From Mycolicibacterium austroafricanum (GTDB lineage: Bacteria > Actinomycetota > Actinomycetes > Mycobacteriales > Mycobacteriaceae), in NCBI RefSeq assembly GCF_000612725.1, contig NZ_HG964460.1, positions 88,415-152,414 on the forward strand: a stretch of 64,000 nt of DNA. Reading direction: 5' to 3'. Shown here piece after piece: positions 8,631-16,166 of this stretch. The notes under the pieces were generated by a model. The model ran no database searches, had not been told where the DNA came from, and was given only the letters and a program-made list of their open reading frames with translations. The stretch's first letter is position 1. The number at the start of each line of letters is the position of its first letter. The position numbers and the translations under genes are program-made.

Positions 8631-8645
8631 TCTCTAAAATAGAGA
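8631..8645 (+). promoter_or_regulatory. Regulon palindrome, site 2
   Basis: Exact TCTCTAAAATAGAGA, 20 nt upstream of the TTG start of the 117-aa gene. It also lies 140 nt upstream of the divergent gene starting at 8491, so it might affect both. Confidence 0.8.
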
Positions 8646-8664
8646 ATCCTACGGAGGAGTAAGT

Positions 8665-9018
8665 TTGCAGTTCGGAAGCCTGAGTAACCTGGTCGCCGCT
8701 GGTTCGCGCAGTCATCGCCCCGAAGTCGGCATCGGAGCGACGATGCTGAGCTGGACCGATCGCCATGCCGCAACGGTGGTGTCGGTATCAGGGGACGGCC
8801 AGGAGGTGGGCGTCCAGCGCGACCTCGCCCGCCGAGTGGACGGTGGCGGTCCGACCGACGGCGGCCAGCGCTACGAATACACCCCCGATCCTGACGCGCG
8901 GATCGACATCTACACGCTGCGCCGCAACGGTAATTGGGCGCGTAAAGGCGAACCGATGCGCAAAGGTGCTGTGCTCATGATTGGCGCCCGTGATGAGTTC
9001 TATGACTTCACGTTCTAG
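8665..9018 (+). CDS. Conserved phage-type small protein, 117 aa
   Basis: 117 codons from TTG 8665-8667, chosen because GGAGGAG sits 6 nt upstream. After an N-terminal IGATMLSWTDRHAATVVSV segment it has an RYEYTPDPDARIDIYTLRRNG stretch and ends FYDFTF. This pattern is familiar from uncharacterised small proteins common in actinophages and plasmids; molecular role unknown. It is alone between an operator palindrome (8631-8645) and a strong hairpin (9031-9074), so it is a single-gene unit of the shared regulon. Confidence 0.8.
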   Translation: MQFGSLSNLVAAGSRSHRPEVGIGATMLSWTDRHAATVVSVSGDGQEVGVQRDLARRVDGGGPTDGGQRYEYTPDPDARIDIYTLRRNGNWARKGEPMRKGAVLMIGARDEFYDFTF

Positions 9019-9030
9019 CATCGGCCTGTC

Positions 9031-9074
9031 GCGGGTCCGGTCTACGCTTCACCTCCGCTGCTGACCGGACCCGC
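9031..9074 (+). terminator. Hairpin terminator after 117-aa gene
   Basis: Perfect 11-bp inverted repeat GCGGGTCCGGT (9031-9041) and ACCGGACCCGC (9064-9074), 13 nt after the stop at 9018. No U-tract follows, as is usual for mycobacterial terminators. Confidence 0.7.
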
Positions 9075-9172
9075 AGCGTGTGGCGCCCAGGCGGACCAGC
9101 TACACGCCGCGGTTACGTGGTGGCCTACGTCCCGAAATTTCTGAGGAACGAACACTCCGGGGGGTTTGCGTG

Positions 9173-9706
9173 ATGAGCAGCCGATGGCAGGCGACGTGCA
9201 CGGGATGGGCGATCGCCGCGGTTCTGGTATGCCTCACAGGCTGCGCGGGCGAAGCGCATGTGCCTGGCGCCGCCGTGCTTCCGGGGCTCGCGGTTGTCTC
9301 TCCTGATCCGGCTCAACCGGCCGGAGTGGGAGAGGTGATAGACGGCAACTGGCCGGTGGCCGATGGCCGCCGGCTGATCGAGTTGGCCGAGCTGCTCGAC
9401 GCCAAGAACGCCGACGCTCCGCGCAACGGTGCCGCGACCGGCGTGCTGGCGGTATTGGACGCCGATGTGCAGGAGTGGTTGCACGCCCGCAGCGTCCGGC
9501 CAGTGGCGAAGGTGGGCGGGGCCAACACTGCCGCTGCGCTGCGGTTGGCGGGGATAGCAGTGCAGGAGACGAAAGGGCGTATCGATGCCCTGGCGAGAAG
9601 CGACGGCCCCACTGATACGCGCGCAGAGCTGATCCGTTCCGCTGCGTCGGCGCTCGAGGATGTGCTGGAGCTGACCGGCGCGCGAGTGGGTCTTCCTGTC
9701 GGTTGA
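9173..9706 (+). CDS. Lipoprotein, unknown function
   Basis: 177 aa from ATG 9173 (GTG 9170 is the alternative). The N-terminus has a lipoprotein signal: charged SSRWQ, a hydrophobic stretch AIAAVLVCL, then lipobox LTGC, so it should be diacylated and attached outside the membrane. The mature part is Ala-rich and predicted mainly helical. The first of three lipoproteins flanking the PARP gene. No enzymatic motif seen. Confidence 0.75.
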   Translation: MSSRWQATCTGWAIAAVLVCLTGCAGEAHVPGAAVLPGLAVVSPDPAQPAGVGEVIDGNWPVADGRRLIELAELLDAKNADAPRNGAATGVLAVLDADVQEWLHARSVRPVAKVGGANTAAALRLAGIAVQETKGRIDALARSDGPTDTRAELIRSAASALEDVLELTGARVGLPVG

Positions 9707-9826
9707 CGCGACGGGGTAGTGGGCGTCGCGCCCACCCGTTCGATTGCCGTGTTCCGAATGATGTTGTGATGTGAGCAATTCCGGTCCCCAGCGGGCGTCG
9801 ATGGAGGTTGTCACCCCCTGTTGTAT

Positions 9827-9841
9827 TCTCTAAAATAGAGA
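9827..9841 (+). promoter_or_regulatory. Regulon palindrome, site 3 (PARP gene)
   Basis: Exact palindrome within GTATTCTCTAAAATAGAGAATAG, 28 nt upstream of the PARP start. TATTCT forms a -10-like hexamer overlapping the left arm. Confidence 0.8.
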
Positions 9842-9868
9842 ATAGACGGCAGCAAGGAGACCGCTGAA

Positions 9869-11158
9869 ATGACCACCCCAGCACCGGCAAACGCACTGGA
9901 AACAGTGATGCTCATTCAGGTCGATGCCCGGGTCAACCACAACAAGTTCTACGAGCTGTCCAAGCTGCCCGATGGCAACACGTTGGCTCGATGGGGGCGC
10001 GTCGGTGCTGGAGCCCAGTCTCGGGTCTACCCCGGCCACCACAGCTTCACCGCTAAGCGGAACGAGAAGTTGGCCAAAGGCTACGTCGAGTTCGGCACCA
10101 GCGATCGCGCCGGTACAGCTGCTCCCACCAACCGCCCTGACCTGCACAAGCTGGTGACAGCTGCGCTGCTCGGAGTGGCGGGTGGGTCGGCAGATCTGGT
10201 CTCCCACCTGATCGGCGCCAACCGCCACGCCATCGACACCGCCACCGGCGGCCGGATCGCGGTGTCCGACACCGGTGCAGTGACCACCGCGCTCGGACCC
10301 GTCTCGCTGGCCCAGATCGCCCGCGCCCGGCGCGAACTGGCCACCCTGCGCAAGGGTTACGACCGCCCAGCCGTGGAGAGCTATCTGACGCTCATCCCGC
10401 AGAAGATCGCCAGCGTGCGGGCCACAGACTGGGTCGCACGCAGCTGGTGCCGCGACCAGGATGACCTGCTCGACGCCCTTGAGTCCGCAGTCACCATGTC
10501 GGCGACCACCACGAATACAGCCGCCGACGCGCAGCCGATTCATTTCCGGCACAGCATGGTCGAGATCAAGCAGGGCGAACCCGGTTTCGCCGAGATCGCC
10601 GCGCGCTTCGAGAAGTCACGCAACGCCATGCACGATGCCAACCGGCTGACGCTGCACCGGGTGTGGGAACTGCGCGATGAGCAGAAACCGGCCTGGGATG
10701 CACGTAAGGCCGCGCTCAAGCACAGCCGCATCCTCTGGCACGGCACCACCGCCGGAAACGTGCTCTCCATCCTGCGTACCGGCCTGATCTGCCCGCCCTC
10801 GACTGCCGGCGCCTACAACACCACCGGTCGCATGTTCGGTGACGGCGTCTACTTCTCGGACCAGTCGACCAAAAGTCTGAACTACGCGATCGGCTGCGCT
10901 CCCGGGCAGCGCAGCCGCGCAGGAGCCGGACACCCGATGATGTTCCTGGCCGATGTGGTGATGGGGCGCGAATGCCGCTCTGAAACCACCCTTTCCGGCT
11001 CTGCGTTGGTGTCCCGCTCGCGTACGGGTAAGGACGACAAGGGCCGCGGGTTCGACTCGCTGTTCGTCCGCGGCGGCCACTGCGGGGTGCGCAACAACGA
11101 GATGGTCGTGTGGAACACCGAGCAGATCCGGCTCACCCACCTGTGCGAGTTCCGCTGA
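9869..11158 (+). CDS. WGR-PARP poly/mono(ADP-ribosyl)transferase
   Basis: 429 aa from ATG 9869. Residues about 10-75 are a WGR domain (YELSKLPDGNTLARWGRVG), the DNA-end-sensing module of PARP1-3. A helical regulatory-domain-like stretch (about 90-215, including SYLTLIPQKI) follows. The catalytic domain (about 235-429) carries the full H-Y-E triad: His291 in LWHGTTAGN, Tyr328 in FGDGVYFSD followed by STKSLNYA, and Glu411 in VRNNEMVVW. All features needed for NAD-dependent ADP-ribosylation are present, probably activated by DNA breaks. It is a separately regulated unit under the shared palindrome. With the NAD-making operon at 17-21 kb it points to active NAD/ADP-ribose biology on this element. 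Target unknown: self-modification, host protein modification or DNA repair are possible. Confidence 0.92.
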   Translation: MTTPAPANALETVMLIQVDARVNHNKFYELSKLPDGNTLARWGRVGAGAQSRVYPGHHSFTAKRNEKLAKGYVEFGTSDRAGTAAPTNRPDLHKLVTAALLGVAGGSADLVSHLIGANRHAIDTATGGRIAVSDTGAVTTALGPVSLAQIARARRELATLRKGYDRPAVESYLTLIPQKIASVRATDWVARSWCRDQDDLLDALESAVTMSATTTNTAADAQPIHFRHSMVEIKQGEPGFAEIAARFEKSRNAMHDANRLTLHRVWELRDEQKPAWDARKAALKHSRILWHGTTAGNVLSILRTGLICPPSTAGAYNTTGRMFGDGVYFSDQSTKSLNYAIGCAPGQRSRAGAGHPMMFLADVVMGRECRSETTLSGSALVSRSRTGKDDKGRGFDSLFVRGGHCGVRNNEMVVWNTEQIRLTHLCEFR

Positions 11159-11197
11159 GCACCCGCGTCGGCATCGGTCGTCGGCGTAGTTGATGGG

Positions 11198-11203
11198 TAC
11201 CGT
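11198..11203 (+). promoter_or_regulatory. -10 box TACCGT, probable leaderless promoter
   Basis: TACCGT ends 8 nt before the ATG at 11212, matching the TAnnnT plus 6-8 nt pattern of mycobacterial leaderless genes; there is no ribosome site. Confidence 0.45.
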
Positions 11204-11211
11204 TCGCCGCC

Positions 11212-11826
11212 ATGAACGCAACGAGGCCGCTCTTGGCGCGGTTGACCGCCGCGGTCGGTGCAGGGTTCGTCGTGCTGTGCCTGTCAGGCTGCACGTCCGC
11301 GCCCCAGCGGCCGATGTGCGAGCCCACACCCGGTATCGCGGACTACGCCGAGCTACCGTGCCGGCTCGCACATGCCGATTACGCCGAGGCCATGAACCGC
11401 TCGACGGCGCAGAAGCTGCTCGACGGTGACCGCGACGAGTGGATCGCCGCGACCAAAACGCTGTTCGGCGCAGCTCTGCTGGGTGTCGGCATCTTCGGTC
11501 TGATCGCCGGGCGCCACGGCAGCAGTGGCGATGAGCGGTATCCCACGGCCGGGTATGCGGACACCGACGACGGCCCCGCGCCGCGCCCGCTGCGGCCCCT
11601 GGTTGGCACACACGTCACGCTGCGAGGCGAACAGTTCACCGTGCTCGATGACAGCGCGCCAGCAATGGATCCGGCACGTCGCTTCGGAGGGCGGGCCGCG
11701 GTGACAGCCCTCGACGCACACGGCCGGGTCGGACTGCTGTTCGTCGGGTTCGACACCAACGGCCGCATCTTCGAGGCGGCCACCGGCGCTGAGCCGTGGG
11801 CAGCTGCGCACATCGTCGTTGCCTGA
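11212..11826 (+). CDS. Lipoprotein with transmembrane helix, paralogue A
   Basis: 204 aa from ATG 11212. Lipoprotein signal with lipobox LSGC, a short cysteine-containing external segment (C-P-x-CRLAHADYAEAMNRS), a membrane helix at about 82-100 (LFGAALLGVGIFGLIAG), then a soluble C-terminal domain ending EPWAAAHIVVA. It is clearly paralogous to the next gene: both have QKLLDGDRDEW/QKLVDGDRDSW before the helix, FTVLDDSA/YTVLDDSA, and GLLFVGFDTNG/GLLFLGFDETG. Probably envelope-localised; role unknown. Confidence 0.75.
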   Translation: MNATRPLLARLTAAVGAGFVVLCLSGCTSAPQRPMCEPTPGIADYAELPCRLAHADYAEAMNRSTAQKLLDGDRDEWIAATKTLFGAALLGVGIFGLIAGRHGSSGDERYPTAGYADTDDGPAPRPLRPLVGTHVTLRGEQFTVLDDSAPAMDPARRFGGRAAVTALDAHGRVGLLFVGFDTNGRIFEAATGAEPWAAAHIVVA

Positions 11827-11840
11827 TTCGGAGCCGGTCG

Positions 11841-11850
11841 GGACGTGACA
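11841..11850 (+). repeat. GGACGTGACA decamer (one of nine exact copies)
   Basis: Intergenic copy between the paralogous lipoprotein genes. Other exact copies: 2584-2593 (minus), 8161-8170, 13108-13117, 24775-24784, 25121-25130, 35287-35296, 41205-41214, 61225-61234 (all plus). Near copies at 36021-36030 and 6964-6973. Confidence 0.6.
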
Positions 11851-11879
11851 CCCCTGCGGCTGACGTGGACAGGTCGCGG

Positions 11880-11885
11880 TAGCGT
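11880..11885 (+). promoter_or_regulatory. -10 box TAGCGT, probable leaderless promoter
   Basis: TAGCGT ends 8 nt before the ATG of the second lipoprotein paralogue; same arrangement as at 11198. Confidence 0.45.
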
Positions 11886-11893
11886 TCGCGGTC

Positions 11894-12469
11894 ATGAGCA
11901 CCGTGCGGCTACCGCTGCGGATCGCAGCTGTGATCGCTGCGGGAGCGGCGCTGGTGTGCCTCGCCGGCTGTACGCCGTCGCCGAAAGACCCGCAGTGCTA
12001 CGCCATCAGCGGGGCGACGGACGCCGCTTCGCAGCTGTGCCGGTCGCAGCGTGCGAAGTACGAGCGCCACGAGAATCAGTCATTTGTGCAGAAGCTCGTC
12101 GATGGCGACCGTGACTCGTGGGGCAAGGCCGCCCCGTTCATAGCCGTGGCACTCGGTGCCTCCGGATGGCTGATCAAGCGCGCGAGGACCGCGCCGGCAT
12201 CTGTCCCCGCCGCGGCGCAACCCCCGCCTCCGCCTCCGCCGCCGCCACGGAAGATCGGGCTGGCGGGTTCCCGAATTGCGCACCTCGGATGCATCTACAC
12301 CGTGCTTGACGATTCGGCTGTCACCGGTGACGGCCGCCGCAGCAGCGTCATCGCAGCAGATGAGAATGATCAAGCGGGGCTGCTGTTTCTCGGCTTCGAC
12401 GAGACCGGCGCGGTGTGCGAAGCCCGCACCCGCGACGGCGCATGGGCCGCTGCCCATGTCATCGGTTAG
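11894..12469 (+). CDS. Lipoprotein with transmembrane helix, paralogue B
   Basis: 191 aa from ATG 11894. Lipobox LAGC after a hydrophobic signal, two further cysteines in the external segment, a membrane helix near residue 75-95 (FIAVALGASGWLI), a nine-proline tract, and a C-terminal domain homologous to paralogue A (YTVLDDSAVTGDG, GLLFLGFDETG, WAAAHVIG). The tandem pair arose by duplication. The proline tract suggests a rigid spacer between membrane and domain. Function unknown. Confidence 0.75.
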   Translation: MSTVRLPLRIAAVIAAGAALVCLAGCTPSPKDPQCYAISGATDAASQLCRSQRAKYERHENQSFVQKLVDGDRDSWGKAAPFIAVALGASGWLIKRARTAPASVPAAAQPPPPPPPPPRKIGLAGSRIAHLGCIYTVLDDSAVTGDGRRSSVIAADENDQAGLLFLGFDETGAVCEARTRDGAWAAAHVIG

Positions 12470-12511
12470 GGCTCAAACCTGACGACGCACGGACCTGCGG
12501 ACTCACCGCGG

Positions 12512-12536
12512 GGTTCCAGAACCCGCAGCTGCCGGG
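12512..12536. terminator. Possible bidirectional terminator
   Basis: Inverted repeat around GCGGGGTTC-CA-GAACCCGC in the 87-nt gap between two convergent genes (stops at 12469 and 12557). One bulged base; no U-tract. Confidence 0.4.
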
Positions 12537-12556
12537 TCCGCACCGACCGGGAGCCA

Positions 12557-12706
12557 TCAGTCGGTGTAGGCCAGGGCGCCGCACCGCGGGCACTCGCCGG
12601 CCGGCTCGGGTCCGTCAGTATCGACACGCAAGCTGTGGTCGCGGACGTCGTTAAGCTGCGTTTCGTCGCAACTGAACTGGCAGTTGTCGCACCGGGCATG
12701 GCTCAC
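12557..12706 (-). CDS. Zinc-ribbon miniprotein, 49 aa
   Basis: 49 codons from GTG 12704-12706, two bases after the stop of the upstream 80-aa gene. It has two CxxC pairs: CDNCQ near the N-terminus and CPRCG near the C-terminus, separated by about 30 residues, the layout of a zinc ribbon. Likely a nucleic-acid- or protein-binding accessory factor. Absent from a standard ATG-only scan. Confidence 0.65.
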   Translation of the reverse strand: MSHARCDNCQFSCDETQLNDVRDHSLRVDTDGPEPAGECPRCGALAYTD

Positions 12707-12708
12707 GA

Positions 12709-12951
12709 TCAGGTCGCGTCGATGCCGCAGCCGGTGCACAGCAGCACTTGCCCGTCGTGGATCCATTCTGTGTCGAGGTGCCCAGCCGTGCATTGCTCGG
12801 GAGTGTTGGGCCAGTTCCGGCCAGGCAGCACGGCGACCAATCTGCCCGGCACTACGTAGTCGCCACCGTGGTTGCGGGGCTCTCGCGGGTCCCACTGTCC
12901 GCCTATCGCTGACAGGTCGGGGATGTCGTTGCGTTCGTAGCGTTCGCCCAC
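12709..12951 (-). CDS. Small protein with C-terminal zinc motif, 80 aa
   Basis: 80 aa from GTG 12949-12951, chosen because AGGAG lies 7 nt upstream. The first half contains GGDYVVPGRLVAVLPGRNW, which could fold as a small beta-barrel. The second half holds C-x2-H...C-x2-C (EQCTAGHLDTEW...LLCTGCG), a probable zinc site. Forms a two-gene unit with the 49-aa zinc ribbon. No family recognised. Confidence 0.7.
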   Translation of the reverse strand: MGERYERNDIPDLSAIGGQWDPREPRNHGGDYVVPGRLVAVLPGRNWPNTPEQCTAGHLDTEWIHDGQVLLCTGCGIDAT

Positions 12952-13206
12952 TGCTGCACTCCTGGTCGGTTTCCGTCGGGGAGTGCACAGGATGCGGTGA
13001 GACCCGCCGCCCGGACGTCGGCGGCGCGGGGACACGCGGACAGAGCGGGCACCGCGGCACCCTCCCGTGACGCGCTCCAATGAGCATTCCTGGGCCGACA
13101 CGGTGAAGGACGTGACAGGTCGGCGCGTGTGCCTGACTCTGCCTCACTGGTGTGCAACTTTGGTCCCAACGTGAGTCGGCACCGCCGGCGGGAGAGGAGC
13201 AGCGTG

Positions 13207-14151
13207 ATGGACCCCGAGGTGTCCCACCGCCGCAGAACTAAGCGACTGTTGTGGACGATCCTGGTGTTCGCCACGGTGGCGAGCATCTCCGGCAACATCG
13301 CCCAGGCCGCGACGCATCGCGGCGTGCTCCAGGCCGGCGGACCGGTGATCGCCGCGGCGCTGCCGCCGTTGGCGCTGCTGAGTCTGACCCACCTCACGGG
13401 CATGTGGTCGCGCATCACCACCCGAGGAATCGTCTACTGGTGCTTCCTGGCTGCGGTCGCCGCGATCACCACCGCGGCCTTCCGACTCAGCTTCGAGGCG
13501 CAGCGCGCACTGGCGGTGCAGTACGGATACAGCCGCGCCGATGCAGCGCTCTTCCCACTGATTCTCGACGGGCTTATCGCGGTGGCGACGTTGGGTCTGG
13601 TGGTGCTCGCTCGCACCGATGAACCGACCCTTGCACCGGTGCAGGCCGATGACGCGCACCGCGACGCACAGGAGTCGATCCATGCATCGGCGGTGCGCAC
13701 CGGTGAACCAAGTCCAGCTGCGCTGGGCGCCCCCGCGGGTGTCAACGGTGCGTCACTGGCTGCACCGGGTGCGCCGGCACAGCTGCCTGGTGGCGCATCA
13801 GCTGGTGCACCGGCGCCAGCCATGCACCACGGAAAGTCGGCATCGACGCGCGGTGCAACCACGCTGACCAGCGGTGATTCACCCGGTGCACCGCAGATGG
13901 TGCGCGCGTCAGCTACTGATGAATCGGTCGACGCGGCGATTCTGGGTGCTGACGGGGCTCTGCAGATCGCGCATCAGTTGATCGAGATGGGGCGCACCAC
14001 TGCACCACTGGAAGCGGTGCACCTGGTGCTGGTGCGCGCAGCCTCTGGTGCATCGAGCCGGCCGGTGGCTGCGGAGGTCGGTCTGTCTTACAGCACGGTG
14101 CAGCGCATCATCCGCGCCGCGCGGGAAGTGAATCAGGACTGTTCCGTCTGA
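13207..14151 (+). CDS. DUF2637 (SpdB2-like) membrane protein with C-terminal HTH
   Basis: 315 aa from ATG 13207 (GAGGAG upstream). After a short basic N-terminus (HRRRTKR) come four hydrophobic segments (LLWTILVFATVASISG, VIAAALPPLALLSLT, GIVYWCFLAAVAAITTAAF, FPLILDGLIAVATLGLVVLA), the DUF2637 arrangement found in actinobacterial plasmid-transfer and spread (Spd) proteins. A long Gly/Ala/Pro linker follows, then a helical end with a helix-turn-helix look (SRPVAAEVGLSYSTVQRIIRAA). In Streptomyces such proteins help intramycelial plasmid spread. The linker DNA is loaded with GGTGCA motifs, which continue past the stop codon. Confidence 0.8.
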   Translation: MDPEVSHRRRTKRLLWTILVFATVASISGNIAQAATHRGVLQAGGPVIAAALPPLALLSLTHLTGMWSRITTRGIVYWCFLAAVAAITTAAFRLSFEAQRALAVQYGYSRADAALFPLILDGLIAVATLGLVVLARTDEPTLAPVQADDAHRDAQESIHASAVRTGEPSPAALGAPAGVNGASLAAPGAPAQLPGGASAGAPAPAMHHGKSASTRGATTLTSGDSPGAPQMVRASATDESVDAAILGADGALQIAHQLIEMGRTTAPLEAVHLVLVRAASGASSRPVAAEVGLSYSTVQRIIRAAREVNQDCSV

Positions 14152-14294
14152 CTCGCCCCGGTTGCCCCGATGCACCAGGGCAACCGGACGATGAACCGCG
14201 CCGGTGCACCATGCAGGGCGACTGCACCGGGGCACTGACGCGCGCACCAGCCGGTGAATCACCGTGGGCCTCACCGGCTGGTGGTCATGCACCG
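13634..14294. repeat. Cluster of about 20 GGTGCA/TGCACC hexamers
   Basis: GGTGCA or its complement TGCACC occurs about 20 times from 13634 to 14294, often as overlapping GGTGCACC. It starts inside the DUF2637 gene linker and continues about 140 bp past its stop. Inside the gene the motif is read in more than one codon phase (for example GGT GCA as Gly-Ala and G GTG CAC), so codon choice alone does not explain it. Compatible with binding sites for a DNA-translocating or partition protein. Confidence 0.6.
14158..14187 (+). terminator. Hairpin terminator of DUF2637 gene
   Basis: Perfect 10-bp stem CCGGTTGCCC (14158-14167) and GGGCAACCGG (14178-14187), 7 nt after the stop codon; the 10-nt loop contains one TGCACC motif. 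Confidence 0.65.
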
Positions 14295-14354
14295 CGGGTG
14301 TTTGTCCGTGGGTCAGGTCAGCCAAGCAAGGGGGCGTGACACGACCCGTGGCGC

Positions 14355-14591
14355 TCACAGCCACTGCAACTCGGACACGGCGTGCGGGTCGGTCGACATC
14401 ATCGCGCTGAACTCTTTGGCGGTGAGCCCCCGCTTCATCGCCCCTTCGTAGACCAGCTTGGGCGACAGTGCCCCGCACGTGATTTGCAGGGTCGAGGAGC
14501 ACAGTCCTGCGATCTGACCGGCGGTGTCAGCGTGCGCGGCCCCGATGCGTCGCAGTGAGGTCAGCGCCTCGTCGTAGGTCGGGTGCGACAT
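14355..14591 (-). CDS. Unknown 78-aa helical protein
   Basis: 78 aa from ATG 14589-14591, overlapping the stop of the upstream 67-aa gene as ATGA. Sequence is mainly helical (YDEALTSLRRIGAAHADTAGQ, then KEFSAMMSTDPHAVSELQ). Last gene of the minus-strand operon that begins with the Dam methylase. No known family. Confidence 0.7.
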   Translation of the reverse strand: MSHPTYDEALTSLRRIGAAHADTAGQIAGLCSSTLQITCGALSPKLVYEGAMKRGLTAKEFSAMMSTDPHAVSELQWL

Positions 14592-14794
14592 CAGGCGTTC
14601 TCGAAACGGTCCGCGGTCTCGGCGTCGAACGAGGTTCCGTAGCCGCCCGGTCGGATGTGGGCGCTGATGCTCGGACCATGGCGGTGCGCCCGGCCAGCCG
14701 ACCCCGGTGGGTCGATCCGCGACACGGTGAGCACATGCTCCTTACCGATCTCACGGATTCTGTCGCCGACTTTCAGCGTGAACACATCGACCAT
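14591..14794 (-). CDS. Small beta-rich protein, 67 aa
   Basis: 67 aa from ATG 14792-14794 with GAGGAG 7 nt upstream, which decides the start against the longer upstream ORF. MVDVFTLKVGDRIREIGKEHVLTVSRI looks like a small SH3/beta-barrel start; a His/Gly/Arg stretch follows. Possibly nucleic-acid binding; no family recognised. Confidence 0.7.
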   Translation of the reverse strand: MVDVFTLKVGDRIREIGKEHVLTVSRIDPPGSAGRAHRHGPSISAHIRPGGYGTSFDAETADRFENA

Positions 14795-14873
14795 TCGTCT
14801 ACTCCTCGTTTCGGGTGTCGGAGCGAGACAGTGACAGCGGGTGCCGCAGCGGCGGGTGCGCGGCGCGTTCGGG

Positions 14874-15257
14874 TCAGTCAGTGTGTCCGTCGCGGCAACG
14901 GCAGCGCCCGCGACAGTCCTCATGCGGGACGTGCGGAGCGTCCATCCCCACCGGCAGAAACAACGCGGAACGCTCATCGAAGACTGACCACTCGATGACG
15001 CGGCGCAGCCCCCAGTTTCGAAGCACCCCGGCGGCGCTCAGCGCCTCCGCCAGGAGTGTGATGGATTCAGCGACAAACTCTCCTGATCCGGTCCGGACAC
15101 GGCCGCTCTCGTCGAGCACATACTCCCTGTGGGCGCACACGCGGCGTGTGAGTTCCGTGTCGGAATGTGGTCGACCATTGGTGTAGTTCAGAGCGGACTG
15201 AACGGGTTCCCAGCCGGGCAGGAGGTCGGCGGAAGCAGAGTCGTGATCGATGGCCAT
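14874..15257 (-). CDS. Unknown 127-aa protein with Cys-rich tail
   Basis: 127 aa from ATG 15255-15257, 51 nt downstream of the methylase stop. The body is soluble and mixed alpha/beta; the C-terminus ends DCRGRCRCRDGH, three clustered cysteines and a histidine that could bind a metal. Probably co-transcribed with the methylase. Function unknown. Confidence 0.7.
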   Translation of the reverse strand: MAIDHDSASADLLPGWEPVQSALNYTNGRPHSDTELTRRVCAHREYVLDESGRVRTGSGEFVAESITLLAEALSAAGVLRNWGLRRVIEWSVFDERSALFLPVGMDAPHVPHEDCRGRCRCRDGHTD

Positions 15258-15308
15258 GGCGGCAGGTTGTCGGCCCGGTGACCCGGCTGGGGAACGCGGC
15301 GCGAATGC

Positions 15309-16085
15309 TCAGCTTCGTTTCACCCACAGCACCTCGTCGCGAGCCGCGGCCTTCTCGACTTTCGGCGCCCGCAGCGTGATCCGCTCCCAATCTCCGAGCG
15401 CAGTGTCGTACAGGGTGCTCGCGTACCCGCTGAGGATGACGGCGCCGCGATGCTCTCGCAGCTGCGCCAACAGCTGCTCGTGATGGGCGTTGTCGGTTTC
15501 GTGGGCATAGAGCTTCGCGGTGCGTGTCTGGCGCAGGTATGGCGGGTCGACGTAAAGCAGCACATCAGGGCGGTTGAACCGCTCGATGACCTCCAGCGCG
15601 TCACGGTTCTCGATCTCAGCGTCGGCCAGGCGAGCAGCGACGGCCTGCAGCTGCGCGGGAACCTTGCGCCATCGCTGCGACATCCCTGCCCGAGCCTGCG
15701 CCGGACCGCGGTTGCGCCATCCGGTCACCTTCGAGCGGACAGCGGCATGGGCCTGCCAGGTCCGCACCGCGAACCGCCGCGCTGCTTCTACCGGATCATC
15801 AGCGGCCGCAGTGGAGGCCTCGTACTCGGTGCGCGACCACGGCGTGGTCTCCAGTGCCCAGCACAGATCCTCGGTGTGTTCGCGCAGAACTCGCCAGAAA
15901 TTGACCACCTCCCCATCGATGTCGTTCAAAACCTCGTGTAGCGACGGTGGCTTGGTGAAGAACACCGCTCCAGACCCGAAATAGGGCTCGACGTAGTGGC
16001 TGTGCTGGCCGAACTCCGCCACGATGCGCGGCGCTAGCGTCCATTTCGCCCCCGGATACCGCAGGAGTGCGGGCTGCTGGGGCAT
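15309..16085 (-). CDS. Dam-type DNA N6-adenine methyltransferase
   Basis: 258 aa from ATG 16083-16085 (an upstream start at 16127 is possible). The D12 class order of motifs is present: motif X/I LRYPGAKW (7-14), the SAM-binding region YVEPYFGSGAVFF, and catalytic motif IV DPPYLRQT, followed by the target-recognition side and a C-terminal VILSGYAS strand. It transfers a methyl group from SAM to adenine N6 in DNA. No restriction enzyme is adjacent, so it is an orphan enzyme, probably for anti-restriction or regulation. Heads the operon down to 14355. Confidence 0.92.
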   Translation of the reverse strand: MPQQPALLRYPGAKWTLAPRIVAEFGQHSHYVEPYFGSGAVFFTKPPSLHEVLNDIDGEVVNFWRVLREHTEDLCWALETTPWSRTEYEASTAAADDPVEAARRFAVRTWQAHAAVRSKVTGWRNRGPAQARAGMSQRWRKVPAQLQAVAARLADAEIENRDALEVIERFNRPDVLLYVDPPYLRQTRTAKLYAHETDNAHHEQLLAQLREHRGAVILSGYASTLYDTALGDWERITLRAPKVEKAAARDEVLWVKRS

Positions 16086-16166
16086 AACTGTGGGGATGGA
16101 CACCGCGCGGAGTATTCGGCGGGGCAACGGCGATCGATGCCTGCGGCGCGCACGGGCCCGGGCGGG

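Noticed and set aside
12557..13147. 196-codon ORF on the minus strand
   Set aside because: Only its last 49 codons look like protein; the rest is a shadow of the 80-aa gene in another frame.
13634..14294. CRISPR-like array
   Set aside because: GGTGCA repeats are only 6 bp with irregular spacing; no conserved long repeat or spacer and no cas genes.
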